A stretch of DNA of 64,000 bases from Conexibacter sp. DBS9H8 (GTDB lineage Bacteria > Actinomycetota > Thermoleophilia > Solirubrobacterales > Solirubrobacteraceae), in NCBI RefSeq assembly GCF_023330685.1, contig NZ_CP097128.1, positions 1-64,000 of the forward strand. Direction: 5' to 3'. The notes below the pieces were generated by a model, which was given only the letters and a program-made list of their open reading frames with translations, made no database searches and was not told where the DNA came from. Positions within the stretch are counted from its first letter, which is position 1, and each line of letters opens with the position of its first letter. The translations under genes and the position numbers were made by a program. Below, in pieces: positions 8,170 to 16,914 of the stretch.

Positions 8170-8877
8170 CTACCCGAGCACGGCACCGAGCATCAGCCGG
8201 GCGAAGCGATGGATCCGTTCGGGCGTGAACTCGGTCGGGTCGTCGAGCAGCTGACGGGCGAAGTGCTCGCAGACGGCGAGCATCGCGTGCGCGAGCCAGT
8301 AGGGCTCGATACCGACGAGGCGCGGCTCGCTGCGGGTGAGCGGTGTGATCAGCTCGACGAGGCGCCGGCGAGCCTGCTCACGACCGTCACGGACGGCGGC
8401 TCGGAGCGCCGGCGGTGCACCCTCGGGCGGAAGCAGCACGAGGCGCCACAGCCGCTGGTCAGTGAGGATCGCGTCGATCATCCGCTCGAGCCAGGCACTC
8501 AACAGCGCCTGGGGGTCCCCGGTCAGCGCCGCTTCATTCTCCAGGGGAGCGAGCAGCGGCGCGAGGGCGCGTCGGTTCTCCCGCTCGATCAGTGCCGCCA
8601 GCAGGGGATCGAGACGTCGGTAGGCCTTGTAGACGACAGGCTTGGCCAGCCCGGCGTGACGGGCGATCGCCTCCATCGTCGCCTCGGCGAAGCCGCCGTC
8701 GACGATCAGGTCAAGCGCTGCGTCGAGTACCTGCTGGCGCCGTTCGGCCAACGGCCGGCGCGGCTGACGCCCGCGAGGGGGGACCTCGGTCGGGTCTTGA
8801 TCGGGGGGAACCGGCCCATGCGCCGGGCGACTGTGCGCCAGAACCTCGGTCGTGTCCTGTTCCGGGGAGGTCGCCAT
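8170..8877 (-). CDS. TetR-family transcriptional regulator
   Basis: 235 residues from the ATG at 8877 (open to 8967 upstream). The DNA-binding domain is at about residues 40-90: RRQQVLDAALDLIVDGGF, then the helix-turn-helix MEAIARHAGLAKPVVYKAYRR. The rest is an all-helical ligand-binding and dimer domain. The first 35 residues are polar and look disordered. No operon partner; the neighbour mutM is also on the minus strand but 222 bases upstream. Its target and ligand cannot be inferred. Confidence 0.87.
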   Translation of the reverse strand: MATSPEQDTTEVLAHSRPAHGPVPPDQDPTEVPPRGRQPRRPLAERRQQVLDAALDLIVDGGFAEATMEAIARHAGLAKPVVYKAYRRLDPLLAALIERENRRALAPLLAPLENEAALTGDPQALLSAWLERMIDAILTDQRLWRLVLLPPEGAPPALRAAVRDGREQARRRLVELITPLTRSEPRLVGIEPYWLAHAMLAVCEHFARQLLDDPTEFTPERIHRFARLMLGAVLG

Positions 8878-9063
8878 CCGGCTCTCAGGATAGGCCGACG
8901 CGGACCGACAACCGGAACGGCTCGATGTCTGGACGCAGCCGTAGCGAGGCTCGCCTGGCGGCCCCACGAGCGTCGCCTCTGCGGACTTCGAGTCGGATGT
9001 ATGACGCCATCCTCGAGAGGAGCCGCCCCCTTTGCGGACGGTCGTCGCACGGGGTCAGGCCGT

Positions 9064-9095
9064 GGGTGCGTCGGCCGTCAGCGGCCGGCGCACCC
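9064..9095 (-). terminator. Terminator hairpin of mutM
   Basis: Outer arms GGGTGCG and CGCACCC (9064-9070 and 9089-9095) with inner GGCC/GGCC pairing, beginning four bases after the mutM stop. Confidence 0.55.
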
Positions 9096-9099
9096 CCGG

Positions 9100-9954
9100 T
9101 CACTTCAACAGGCGGGAGAGCCGACGATCCTTGAGCACCCGGCCATCGGTCTGGCAGCGCGGGCAGTAACACATCACATACTCCTCGTAATGGACGGCCT
9201 CGATCACCGTGCCACAGCGCGGGCAGGGTTCCCCGTGGCGACGGTGGACCTCCAGCGGCATTCCGAGCTTCTCGGGCAGCGGGAGAGCGAGGATCGCGGC
9301 GTAGTGGGCGACCGCGCCGCCGAGGCGGTCCGTGATCGCCTCGCGCAACCGGGCGACGGTCTCGGGGTCGAGATCGCTGCCCCGCTTGAACGGGGACAGG
9401 CCGGCGCTCCAGAGGATCTCATCGACCCAGGAGCGGCCGATCCCGGCAAGGACGTGCTGATCGCGCAGGAGCGCATGGAGCGGACGCGGCTCCTTGAGAC
9501 GCGCCTGGAGCTCGGCGGTCGCCGGCGGGTCCGGCCATGCCTCCGGCCCGAGGCTCGCGAGCGTCTCATCGCCGGCGAGCGCGTCCCGGGGCAGGAGCTT
9601 GATCCAGGCCCGCTGGCGGGTCCCGAACTCCCGTAGCCGCAGCTGACGGCCGTCCTCGAGCCCGATCAGCACCCGGGAGGTCCTGTCCCGTGGGGCGGCG
9701 GGCCGATCGTGTAACTGCAGCCGCCCGGCGGACATCAGGTGGATGACGGCGGTGAGATCGTCGCCGGCGTCGAGGAGAAACAGCTTGCCTCGGCGCCGCA
9801 GCGGGCCGAGGGTTGCGCCGACGAGCGCGGCGGGCGGCGGGTCAAAGCTCTTGAGCGCGTTGATCCCGGGGACGGCGACCGCGTTGACCCGCGCCCCGGT
9901 GATGACCTCCCCGATCAGCCGGGCGGTGATCTCGACCTCCGGAGCCTCGGGCAT
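9100..9954 (-). CDS. mutM: Formamidopyrimidine-DNA glycosylase (Fpg/Nei family)
   Basis: Base-excision repair enzyme that removes oxidised purines and cuts the abasic strand. The mature N-terminus is MPEAPEVE, with catalytic Pro2 and Glu3, which fixes the start at 9954 although the frame is open to 10257. The C-terminal zinc finger CPRC...CPRC (about residues 248-271) followed by QTDGRVLKDRR is intact. Length 284 residues is usual. The family splits into Fpg and Nei; the intact zinc finger and start fit Fpg/MutM. Confidence 0.92.
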   Translation of the reverse strand: MPEAPEVEITARLIGEVITGARVNAVAVPGINALKSFDPPPAALVGATLGPLRRRGKLFLLDAGDDLTAVIHLMSAGRLQLHDRPAAPRDRTSRVLIGLEDGRQLRLREFGTRQRAWIKLLPRDALAGDETLASLGPEAWPDPPATAELQARLKEPRPLHALLRDQHVLAGIGRSWVDEILWSAGLSPFKRGSDLDPETVARLREAITDRLGGAVAHYAAILALPLPEKLGMPLEVHRRHGEPCPRCGTVIEAVHYEEYVMCYCPRCQTDGRVLKDRRLSRLLK

Positions 9955-10054
9955 CGCCGCACCAGTATCCCGGCTGTGAACGCCGCGGGTCAATGTCGTG
10001 ATTTCCTGCCCGGCGCTCACACATTCTTTAGACCCGGAGAGAAGACTCCCGGCC

Positions 10055-10357
10055 ATGAGTGATCTGCTCGCCATCGTCGACTGCACCCACACCGTCGAGG
10101 AGTTGCTCGTGGAGATCGTGCGTGGCCACGCCGACCGCGTGACGTTACTCGTCGAGGAGGAGGATTCCACGGCGGACTGGCAGACCGACGACTCTCCGCG
10201 TGGTCGCGTGCTCCGCGAGCGCGTGAACGCCCTGCTCGCGGCGATCGAGGCCCGCACCGGCGCGGTGATCGTCGGGCTCGTGGCGAGCCGCGAGCAGCTG
10301 CGCGGGTGGCGCTTTGACCGGATCGTCGGTGGGGCGGCCCCGCTCGTGGCGTGGTGA
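10055..10357 (+). CDS. Small hypothetical protein (100 aa)
   Basis: 100 residues from the ATG at 10055, with a GGAGAGAAG ribosome site about 10 bases upstream. Predicted mixed alpha/beta, acidic in the middle (LVEEEDSTADW), ending VGGAAPLVAW. The strand-helix pattern hints at a small alpha/beta fold, but I recognise no family. It is divergent from mutM, and its 3' neighbour is the decayed chemotaxis receptor on the other strand. Confidence 0.6.
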   Translation: MSDLLAIVDCTHTVEELLVEIVRGHADRVTLLVEEEDSTADWQTDDSPRGRVLRERVNALLAAIEARTGAVIVGLVASREQLRGWRFDRIVGGAAPLVAW

Positions 10358-10431
10358 TCTCCTGACGCGGAGACCGTTGCCCGGACCGGCGCAGCAAGAG
10401 CGACGGCAGCGCCCTCGCCAGCCGGAGGCGA

Positions 10432-11211
10432 TCACCGCATCGACGAGACCGCCGAGCCCATGGGAACGCACACTTCTTCGGCGACATCGACCCCGAGGCC
10501 ACGTTCCTGCTCGCCGTCACGCCTGCTTCGATCCCCGCGTCGAGGGCGAGCAGATTGGTCTGGGCAGCGATCGCGCTGACCGTCTCGAGGATGCTCCCGA
10601 TGTCCTGGGCGTTGCGCCCGAGGCGACCGATCGCGGAGGCGGCGGACGTGGACGTGGACGCCGCCACGCGTTCATGGATCGCCGCATCAGTCTCTCCGAG
10701 CGTCAACGTCCCGTCCTCAGCGGCACCGCGCGCCCGCTTGGAAATCTCGGCGGCCCAGGCTGCCGGGGCCGCGGGCTCGTGGCTCACCTGCGCTCCCTCG
10801 TGGACGCGCGCGACCGCCCCGGGGGGCCTCTTTGACGCGACCGTGACCCGGCCCGGCGGCGTCGGTCATCACGGTGACGATCTCCCCAACCGCGTCCGCC
10901 GCCGGCCCGGCGAGCTCGTGCGAGGTGGCGTACACACGACCGGTCGCCTCAGCAAGCTCCCCGCTCAGCCCGTCGAGCGAGGTCCGAACCGCCTCATAGG
11001 CGGCCGTCGTCGCGGCGAGAGGGGCCGCGAGCACCTCCGGTGACGCCGCACCCGCGCCGGGCACGGGCGCTGAGCGCTGCCCGGACGTGGCCGGAAGGGG
11101 CGGCCCCACGGCGGTGATCGCGCTCATCCGTCGTGGAATCTGCCGACCGCGAGCGGGCGTGAGTGACGGGCCGAACAATCGCCTGCCAATCCCGGCCCCC
11201 GTGTACGCCAT
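10432..11211 (-). pseudogene. Decayed methyl-accepting chemotaxis protein (signalling domain)
   Basis: On the minus strand one frame reads IGSILETVSAIAAQTNLLALDAG, which is recognisably the hairpin tip of a chemoreceptor (normally EQTNLLALNAAIEAARAGE). Just after GIEA the homology moves to another frame, which reads RDGEQERGLG then VDVAEEV, matching the conserved ...AGEQGRGFAVVAEEVR..., and soon meets a stop at 10432. Another shift lies near 10790, where the upstream coding-like frame (from 11211) gives way. No transmembrane or sensory region remains. Clearly an inactivated gene; no other chemotaxis gene is in the window. Confidence 0.8.
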
Positions 11212-11220
11212 ATGCGACGG

Positions 11221-11253
11221 CGGGGCCGGTCACCACCCGGGTGACCGGCCCCG
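11221..11253 (-). terminator. Terminator of pstS
   Basis: Perfect 13-base stem (11221-11233 with 11241-11253) around the 7-base loop CACCCGG, 29 bases downstream of the pstS stop on the minus strand. Confidence 0.75.
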
Positions 11254-11282
11254 TGCAGCCGCCGTGAGGCTCGACCGACCGG

Positions 11283-12485
11283 CTAGTTGATCTGGTTGAT
11301 CACGCCGAGGTCGTACTTCTGGATCTGCGGGGTGAGCGGCACGAAGCCGATCGGGGTCCCGACGTTGAGGCCGCCGGGCTCACCGGCGTAGGTGCCCGAC
11401 ACCGCGTAGGTGAGGAACGCCTTGGTTGCGGCCGGGTTGGCGAGCGACTTGGAGACGATCGCGTAGGTGTAGGTCGAGACCGGGTAGGCGGTCTTGTACC
11501 GGCTGGAGGGGTACTGGATGACCATTCCGAACGGCTGGGAGTTCGACCCGTTGTTCTGGGCCGGCGGCGCGCTGATCGAGCTCGCGCAGTCAGAGATGTT
11601 CGCGTCGTTGGGAAGCTCGTAGTTGCCGGCCGCGTTCCTGACCGCCGCGACCCCGAGGCCCTGGTTGTCGTTGAGGGTGGAGATGAGGTAGTAGACCGAC
11701 ACGTACCCGATCGCCCCCTTGGTGGCGATGACGGCGCTCGCCACACCCGAGTTCCCGTTACCGCCGACCGCAGACGCGTCGGCGCTCGTCGGGAAGCTCG
11801 TGCTCGGACCGAAGCTCCAGGCCGAGCCGCCCCCACGGGTGAGGAAGTTCGTGAACGCGTAGGAGTCGCCGGATCCGTCAGAACGGTAGACGGGGGTGAT
11901 CGCCAGGTTCGGCATGTGGAAGAGCATCTTGGTCTTGAACCCCTTGCGAATCCGGACGCGGACGCGCCGCTTCTTGCCGTGGACCTTGCGGATCCGGCTC
12001 ACGTAGCGGTAGACGGGGACCTTGGCGACCTCGGAGCTCTGAAGCTGATCCCAGTTGGTGATCTTGCCGGTGAAGATCTCGGCGAGCTGGACCGGGGTGA
12101 GATGCAGGCCGGTGCCGACACCCGGAATGTTGTAGAGCAGACCGGTGGCCGACAGCGCCCAGGGCACCTCGACGTACTGCGCAAGGGTCGAGGCAGTTCC
12201 GCTCCCGCACTGCTTGACGCCCGGGTAGGCGAGCGGCGCGTCTGAGGCGCCGATGTTGACGGTGCCGCCGCACACGGCGGTGATGCCCGCGCCCGACCCG
12301 ACCGCAGCGGTCTGAACCGTGTCGCCGGTGTCGACGCCGAAGTTGTTGCTCCAGTCGACCGCGAGCGGGTAGACGAGCGTCGAGCCCGCCTCCGTGATCG
12401 TGGTGGAGGCCTGGGCGCCGGCGGCGAAGACGACGCTGCCGCCGAGCACCGCCACCGTGGACAGAAGTGTCCGCTTGAGATGCAA
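11283..12485 (-). CDS. pstS: Phosphate ABC transporter, substrate-binding protein
   Basis: Exported phosphate-binding protein, 400 residues. The signal peptide is residues 1-26, cleaved after AQA. Phosphate-binding loops are visible as AGSTLVYP, IGASDAP and RSDGSGDSY. The start is a TTG at 12485 with an AAAGGA ribosome site 6 bases upstream; the longer open frame to 12938 has no support. Between residues about 156 and 188 there is an unusual strongly basic insertion (IRKVHGKKRRVRVRIRK and following) just before the RSDGSG loop. No lipobox cysteine, so it may be free or held by the cationic insertion. It is divergent from pstC, sharing a Pho-box-like element. Confidence 0.92.
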   Translation of the reverse strand: MHLKRTLLSTVAVLGGSVVFAAGAQASTTITEAGSTLVYPLAVDWSNNFGVDTGDTVQTAAVGSGAGITAVCGGTVNIGASDAPLAYPGVKQCGSGTASTLAQYVEVPWALSATGLLYNIPGVGTGLHLTPVQLAEIFTGKITNWDQLQSSEVAKVPVYRYVSRIRKVHGKKRRVRVRIRKGFKTKMLFHMPNLAITPVYRSDGSGDSYAFTNFLTRGGGSAWSFGPSTSFPTSADASAVGGNGNSGVASAVIATKGAIGYVSVYYLISTLNDNQGLGVAAVRNAAGNYELPNDANISDCASSISAPPAQNNGSNSQPFGMVIQYPSSRYKTAYPVSTYTYAIVSKSLANPAATKAFLTYAVSGTYAGEPGGLNVGTPIGFVPLTPQIQKYDLGVINQIN

Positions 12486-12621
12486 CGAAGGTCCTTTCAG
12501 ACGTGAATGGGGGGTGCCCAGGTGAGAGAGAGTGGGCACAGCGTGTCCGAGTGAGTCCACGCCCGCTGACAAGAGTGCTCGCCAACCCCCCGCCATTTGT
12601 TGCGGACTTGTGTCTGGCTTT

Positions 12622-12636
12622 TGTAAAGGTTGTAAC
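12622..12636. promoter_or_regulatory. PhoP-like direct repeat in the pstS/pstC intergenic region
   Basis: On the minus strand it reads GTTACA-ACC-TTTACA, two copies of a TTnACA-type hexamer like the direct repeats bound by Gram-positive PhoP regulators. It lies 46 bases before pstC and 137 bases before pstS, in an unusually AT-rich spot. A similar pair occurs at 16790-16806. Binding is inferred. Confidence 0.5.
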
Positions 12637-12681
12637 CGGGGGGCCTCACCCGGCGCCCGAACCTCGCCGCCTTCTAGCCTC

Positions 12682-13674
12682 ATGCGCCGGATGTCTGCCC
12701 TCAGTCCAGCCCCGCCGCTGTCGGGCCCCGCGCAGGAGCGGGCCCGTCGCGCGCGTCTGCGCCTGACCGACCTGCGCGCGAGCCGGACACTCACCGTCCT
12801 CGCCTGGATCGGCGCCGCCGTGATCGTGATCACGATGGGCTCCGTCGGCTTCCAGGTCATCCGCGGCGCCTCAGAGGCGATCGGGCGCTTCGGCCCGCTG
12901 TTCGCCTTCCATGCCGCGTGGATACCGAACCTGAACAAACTGGGCGGGCTCTCCTACCTGTACGGGTCGCTCGTGACGAGCCTTGTGAGCCTCGTGTTCG
13001 CGACGATCCTCGGGGTGTCGATCGGGATCTTCCTTGCCCTGCTCGCGCCCCGGCCGGTCGCCAACGTGATCGGTCCGCTCGTGGAGATGCTCGCGGCGAT
13101 CCCGACCGTCGTCCTCGGCCTGATCGGGATCATCGTCATCTCCCCCTTCAGCGCCCACACGCTCGAGCCGCTCTTTCACGGCGTGCTGGGCTGGACGGGC
13201 CTGTTCGGTGCGCCCGCCCAGAACGGCGCGTCGCTGTTCACGGCCAGCCTCGTATTGACGATCATGGTCCTGCCGATCATCTCAGCGCTCAGTCGGGACA
13301 TCTTCCGGACCGTCCCCCAGGAGCTCCGCGACGGGGCGGAGGCGCTGGGGGCGACCCGCTGGGAGATGATCCGCGGCGTCGTGCTGCCGACGACGGTCTC
13401 CGGAATCACCGGCGCCTGCGTGCTCGGGTTCGCCCGTGCGATGGGGGAGGCGATCGCCGTCACGCAGGTCGTCGGCAACGCAAGCCTGATCCACGCGAAT
13501 CTGTTCTTCCCCGGCACGACGCTCGCCTCGGCGATCGCCAACCAGTTTGAGTCCCCGCAGAACTCGCTGACGGAGTCGGCCCTCTACTACCTCGCGCTCA
13601 TCCTCCTCATCGTCGGGGTCCTCACGAGCATCGTCTCCCGGCGCATCATCTCCCGCGGGGCAAAGCTGACGTGA
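12682..13674 (+). CDS. pstC: Phosphate ABC transporter permease PstC
   Basis: Inner-membrane permease, 330 residues, six expected helices. The ABC-permease coupling loop is present (QELRDGAEALGATRWEMI). Its DGAEALGAT segment contacts the ATPase. ATG codons at 12682 and 12691 are both possible; the frame is open to 12532 but without family similarity. The last codons overlap the GTG of pstA by four bases, so translation is coupled. With PstS, PstA and PstB it imports inorganic phosphate at high affinity. Confidence 0.93.
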   Translation: MRRMSALSPAPPLSGPAQERARRARLRLTDLRASRTLTVLAWIGAAVIVITMGSVGFQVIRGASEAIGRFGPLFAFHAAWIPNLNKLGGLSYLYGSLVTSLVSLVFATILGVSIGIFLALLAPRPVANVIGPLVEMLAAIPTVVLGLIGIIVISPFSAHTLEPLFHGVLGWTGLFGAPAQNGASLFTASLVLTIMVLPIISALSRDIFRTVPQELRDGAEALGATRWEMIRGVVLPTTVSGITGACVLGFARAMGEAIAVTQVVGNASLIHANLFFPGTTLASAIANQFESPQNSLTESALYYLALILLIVGVLTSIVSRRIISRGAKLT

Positions 13675-14561
13675 GCACCGTCACACCCGACCCCGAGTTC
13701 TCGCTCCGCCCGAGCGGCAATCTCGCCCGCCGGCTGCTCATCTCCCGGGCCGCCCAGGGCGGGGCGGTGATCGCCGCCGCCCTCGCGGTGGTCATCCTCC
13801 TGATCCTCATCGGCTTCACCGTCGTCCACGGCATCGGGGCCCTCAGCTGGAGCTTCCTCACCGGGAACCTGCCCGCTGCGACCGGGCAGGCCGGCGGTAT
13901 CGGGCCGGCCCTGCTCGGAACCGCCGAGCTCGCGCTGATCGCCGGGATCATCTCCGTCACCCTCGGCATCCTCACCGCGCTCTTCCTCACCGAGTTCGCC
14001 TCCCCGCGGGTCGCCGCCCCGGTCGCCGCGACCCTCGACGTCCTCGCCGGCCTGCCGACGATCGTTGCGGGCGTATTCGTCTACGGGATCGTCGTCGCCC
14101 ACTTCGGCGAGTCCGGGATCGCTGCGGCGATCGCGCTGTCGATGGTGATGACTCCACTCGTGGCGCGCGCGACGCTCGAGTCCCTGCGCCGGGTCCCCGC
14201 CACCTGGCGTGACGCCGCCGCCGCGCTCGGGGTCTCGCACTGGCGCACGGTGCTGACGGTGATCCTGCCGGGGGCGGCCAGCGGGATCACCACCGCGGCG
14301 ATCCTCGCCGTCGCCCGGGGTGCAGGGGAGACCGCCCCGCTGCTGTTCACGAGCGCGCTGTACGGAAACAACGTGCAGCTCAACCCTCTGCACGCCCTGC
14401 CGAACCTCCCACTGGAGATCTACACTCTCATCGAGACCGGTTACCCCGTTTCGGTGCAGATGGCCTGGGGGGCGGCGTTCCTCTTGATGATGACGATCCT
14501 GCTGGTCAACATCGTGGCCCGGATCGGGCTGCGCCGGGGTGAAAGGAAACGGGGGCTGTGA
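13671..14561 (+). CDS. pstA: Phosphate ABC transporter permease PstA
   Basis: Second permease, 296 residues, starting with GTG inside the GTGA overlap with pstC. The EAA-type loop is at [16 protein letters not shown] and is followed by [16 protein letters not shown], a hallmark of PstA. It ends in another four-base overlap (GTGA) with pstB. No phoU follows the operon in this window. Confidence 0.94.
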   Translation: MSTVTPDPEFSLRPSGNLARRLLISRAAQGGAVIAAALAVVILLILIGFTVVHGIGALSWSFLTGNLPAATGQAGGIGPALLGTAELALIAGIISVTLGILTALFLTEFASPRVAAPVAATLDVLAGLPTIVAGVFVYGIVVAHFGESGIAAAIALSMVMTPLVARATLESLRRVPATWRDAAAALGVSHWRTVLTVILPGAASGITTAAILAVARGAGETAPLLFTSALYGNNVQLNPLHALPNLPLEIYTLIETGYPVSVQMAWGAAFLLMMTILLVNIVARIGLRRGERKRGL

Positions 14562-15463
14562 GCGTGAGCGAGACAACCACGGACGAGTTTGACGACACGC
14601 TGATCGCTGAACCTGACCGCTCAGCGCCGGCCCGGATCCGCCTCAGCCCCGGACCGACCCGCCGACCGACCCCCGAGCCGGCGGCCCCCGCGATCACCCG
14701 CCAGATCGTCTTCGACGCGCGTGGCGTGTGGGTCGACTACGGCGCCAAGCGCGCCCTTGAGGACGTGACGATGACGATCGAGCGGAACCTCGCCACCGCC
14801 CTGATCGGGCCCTCGGGGTGTGGCAAGTCGACGTTCCTGCGCTGTCTCAACCGGATGAACGATTCGATCCCCGGTTTCTCGGTCGGGGGGGAGTTGCGCT
14901 ATCACGGCCACGACCTCTACGGCCCGACTGCGAACCGGGTCGAGGTGCGGCGCCGAATCGGGATGGTCTTCCAGAAACCGAACCCGTTCCCCAAGTCGAT
15001 CTACGACAACGTCGCCTGGGCACCCCGGAACCTCGGGATGAAGGACGGCCTCGACGAGCGGGTCGAACGGGCGCTGCGCGGAGCCGCCCTGTGGGACGAG
15101 GTCAAGGACCGGCTCAAGCAGAGCGCCCTCGGCCTGTCCGGGGGCCAGCAGCAGCGATTGTGTATCGCCCGGGCGATCGCGGTGGAGCCTGACGTCGTCC
15201 TGCTTGACGAGCCGGCCTCCGCGCTTGACCCGATCGCCACCGCCTCCATCGAGGACCTCATCCACGAGCTCAAGCTGCGCTACACGATCGTGATCGTCAC
15301 CCACAACATGCAGCAGGCGATGCGCGTCGCGGACCGGACCGCCTTCTTCAGCCTCGATGAGAACCGTACCGGCGCCCTGATCGAGTACGCCGACACCAAG
15401 ACGCTGTTCAGCCACCCGGCTGACAGCCGCACCCGCGACTACATCACCGGCCAGTTCGGCTGA
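14558..15463 (+). CDS. pstB: Phosphate ABC transporter ATP-binding protein PstB
   Basis: ATPase of the phosphate importer. Walker [10 protein letters not shown], a Q-loop in [11 protein letters not shown] signature LSGGQQQR, Walker [14 protein letters not shown] and the switch histidine in VTHNMQQA are all present. 301 residues, about 45 longer than usual because of an acidic, proline-rich start; an internal GTG at 14564 is another possible start. A bidirectional terminator follows the stop. Confidence 0.95.
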   Translation: MSVSETTTDEFDDTLIAEPDRSAPARIRLSPGPTRRPTPEPAAPAITRQIVFDARGVWVDYGAKRALEDVTMTIERNLATALIGPSGCGKSTFLRCLNRMNDSIPGFSVGGELRYHGHDLYGPTANRVEVRRRIGMVFQKPNPFPKSIYDNVAWAPRNLGMKDGLDERVERALRGAALWDEVKDRLKQSALGLSGGQQQRLCIARAIAVEPDVVLLDEPASALDPIATASIEDLIHELKLRYTIVIVTHNMQQAMRVADRTAFFSLDENRTGALIEYADTKTLFSHPADSRTRDYITGQFG

Positions 15464-15483
15464 CCGGGCGTCCGGCGCGCACA

Positions 15484-15509
15484 TCGCCCGCCGCACCGAC
15501 GGCGGGCGA
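15484..15509. terminator. Bidirectional terminator after pstB
   Basis: Perfect 10-base stem (15484-15493 with 15500-15509) with the loop CACCGA, between the stops of pstB and the convergent zinc-ribbon gene. Confidence 0.75.
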
Positions 15510-15511
15510 AC

Positions 15512-15907
15512 TCAGGCGCCGAAGATCGCCGTCGTGTCGACCTGGTGGAGGATCTGGCTGCCGCACTGCCAGCAGAAGGCCGCACCGCTGGAGTGAGGAG
15601 CCCCGCAGCTGCCACAGGCACCGGCGGTACCGGTCTGCTCGAGCGCGAGGATCCGGTCGATCTCGCTGAGCTCGGCGTCCGCGTCCTGGAGGACGGCGGC
15701 GTGCCTGACGATCACATCGACCCGGATCCGGTCCCGCACGGCCATCTCATAGACCATACCGCCGAGGTCCCACTGCAGCTCGGCAACCTTCGCCTGGAGT
15801 TGGTCACGGCGGCGTTGCAGGTCGATCGTCGGCTCGTCCGCAACGACGGCCGGGACGGAGGGCGCCGGCTCGCGGAAGCGGCGGGGAAGGGGGAGTTTGG
15901 TGGCCAT
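15512..15907 (-). CDS. Small coiled-coil protein with C-terminal zinc ribbon
   Basis: 131 residues from the ATG at 15907 (MATKLPLPRRF; the frame is open further upstream). Residues about 28-90 form a charged helix with coiled-coil character (RRRDQLQAKVAELQWDL). The C-terminus carries CGSCGAP...FCWQCGSQ, two CxxC knuckles of a zinc ribbon. It is the first of three adjacent genes with such ribbons. No enzymatic motif; probably an adaptor or regulator. Convergent with pstB and probably cotranscribed behind the next minus-strand gene. Confidence 0.75.
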   Translation of the reverse strand: MATKLPLPRRFREPAPSVPAVVADEPTIDLQRRRDQLQAKVAELQWDLGGMVYEMAVRDRIRVDVIVRHAAVLQDADAELSEIDRILALEQTGTAGACGSCGAPHSSGAAFCWQCGSQILHQVDTTAIFGA

Positions 15908-16023
15908 GGGTGAGGGCTGTCGGTTGGGTGGGAGGGTGAGGAGAGGAGAGGAGAGGAGATCGTGTGAGGCGCCGGGGCGGCAGCGTACGCGAGGCTGAGT
16001 TTGCGGTGACGTCGTCAGGCGGC

Positions 16024-16752
16024 CTAGAAGAACTGGCCGGTGTACTTGCCGTTGACACAACCGACGGTGCCCGCGCTACAGGAACCACCGAGCTTCTGGG
16101 TCTCGGGTGCGAGCTTCTTGCCGTTACTGAGCGGCACCGTCTTCTTCAGCGTCGTCGTGAGCGCCTTCTTGCGCTGCGCGGTCGTGTGCAGAGTCGTCGG
16201 GTTCACCGCGGCCGGGTGCAGGACCGACGTGGCCGAGATCTTGCCCGGTTTTGCCACCGGCGCGGCCGCCGCCCTGGACCCCTTCTTCGTACTCGCGCCG
16301 CCCGGACTCGCGCTCGCGCTCGTGCCGGCCGAACCGCTCGTCGCTGCGGTGCCCGCACTGGAGCCGACGGACCCGCCGCCGCCGTTCACGATGACCTTGG
16401 GGGCAGTCGATCCCTGGCCGCTCGTTCCGATCAGGACGCCCACCCCCATCGCGAGCAGGAGCAGGGCGACGGTACCGAGTAGCGCCGCGCTCGAAGAGAC
16501 GGTTCTGACACCGGCGAGTGGGATCGGACCGGCGCCCGCCACGGGCGCCGCCGGGCCGGCCGGTTGGCCGGTGGGAAGGCTGAATCGGGCACGTCCGCGC
16601 CGGTTTCCGCACTCGACGCAATAACGCTGATCGGGAGCGAGCTCCGCACCGCAGTTACCGCAGCGGTCACTGACCGCGCTCGCGATCAGGGGATCGAAGG
16701 AACCCGCGTCCGCGCCGCCGGGCCCCGGGGGTTCGTGTCCGGTCACCGTCAT
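16024..16752 (-). CDS. Membrane-anchored zinc-ribbon protein with basic extracytoplasmic tail
   Basis: 242 residues from the ATG at 16752. N-terminal zinc ribbon CGNCGAE...YCVECGNRRG (residues about 30-52), one transmembrane helix (LLGTVALLLLAMGVGVLIG, about 100-118), then a Gly/Ser/Ala linker and a basic C-terminal part with two cysteines (SCSAGTVGC) ending KYTGQFF. The layout puts the ribbon in the cytoplasm and the tail outside. The ribbon closely resembles that of the divergent phosphoesterase gene (both have DQRYCVxCG). A Pho-box-like repeat lies 37-54 bases upstream. Function unknown. Confidence 0.75.
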   Translation of the reverse strand: MTVTGHEPPGPGGADAGSFDPLIASAVSDRCGNCGAELAPDQRYCVECGNRRGRARFSLPTGQPAGPAAPVAGAGPIPLAGVRTVSSSAALLGTVALLLLAMGVGVLIGTSGQGSTAPKVIVNGGGGSVGSSAGTAATSGSAGTSASASPGGASTKKGSRAAAAPVAKPGKISATSVLHPAAVNPTTLHTTAQRKKALTTTLKKTVPLSNGKKLAPETQKLGGSCSAGTVGCVNGKYTGQFF

Positions 16753-16789
16753 GTCCGGCACCGAGCGTAGGGCCGACCGGTCGGACACT

Positions 16790-16806
16790 TGTAAACATGG
16801 TGTAAC
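16790..16806. promoter_or_regulatory. PhoP-like direct repeat between the zinc-ribbon and phosphoesterase genes
   Basis: On the minus strand it reads GTTACA-CCATG-TTTACA, the same two hexamers as at 12622-12636 but with a 5-base spacer. It lies 37 bases before the zinc-ribbon gene (minus) and about 108 bases before the phosphoesterase gene (plus), and may control both. Confidence 0.5.
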
Positions 16807-16914
16807 TACCCTCGTGGGCGCCCTCCGACACCGCAATAATGGACCGGCTCCCCAAGGCGTCCCCGGACTCGCGCCCCACACGCAGGGGAAGTGTCTGATG
16901 GTCTCCCCCGCTTG

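Noticed and set aside
8878..9099. Small gene in the 222-base gap between the TetR gene and mutM
   Set aside because: Only arginine-rich frames without a supported start; the mutM terminator is the only clear element.
8209..9636. Long open frame of 475 codons on the plus strand over the TetR and mutM genes
   Set aside because: It is the antisense shadow of two clear minus-strand genes; its composition (Arg/Gly/Glu/Asp) is the usual one for GC-rich antisense frames and no motif is seen.
10145..10471. Possible short gene opposite the hypothetical protein at 10.1 kb
   Set aside because: Arginine-rich, without a fold pattern, and partly made of the chemoreceptor remnant.
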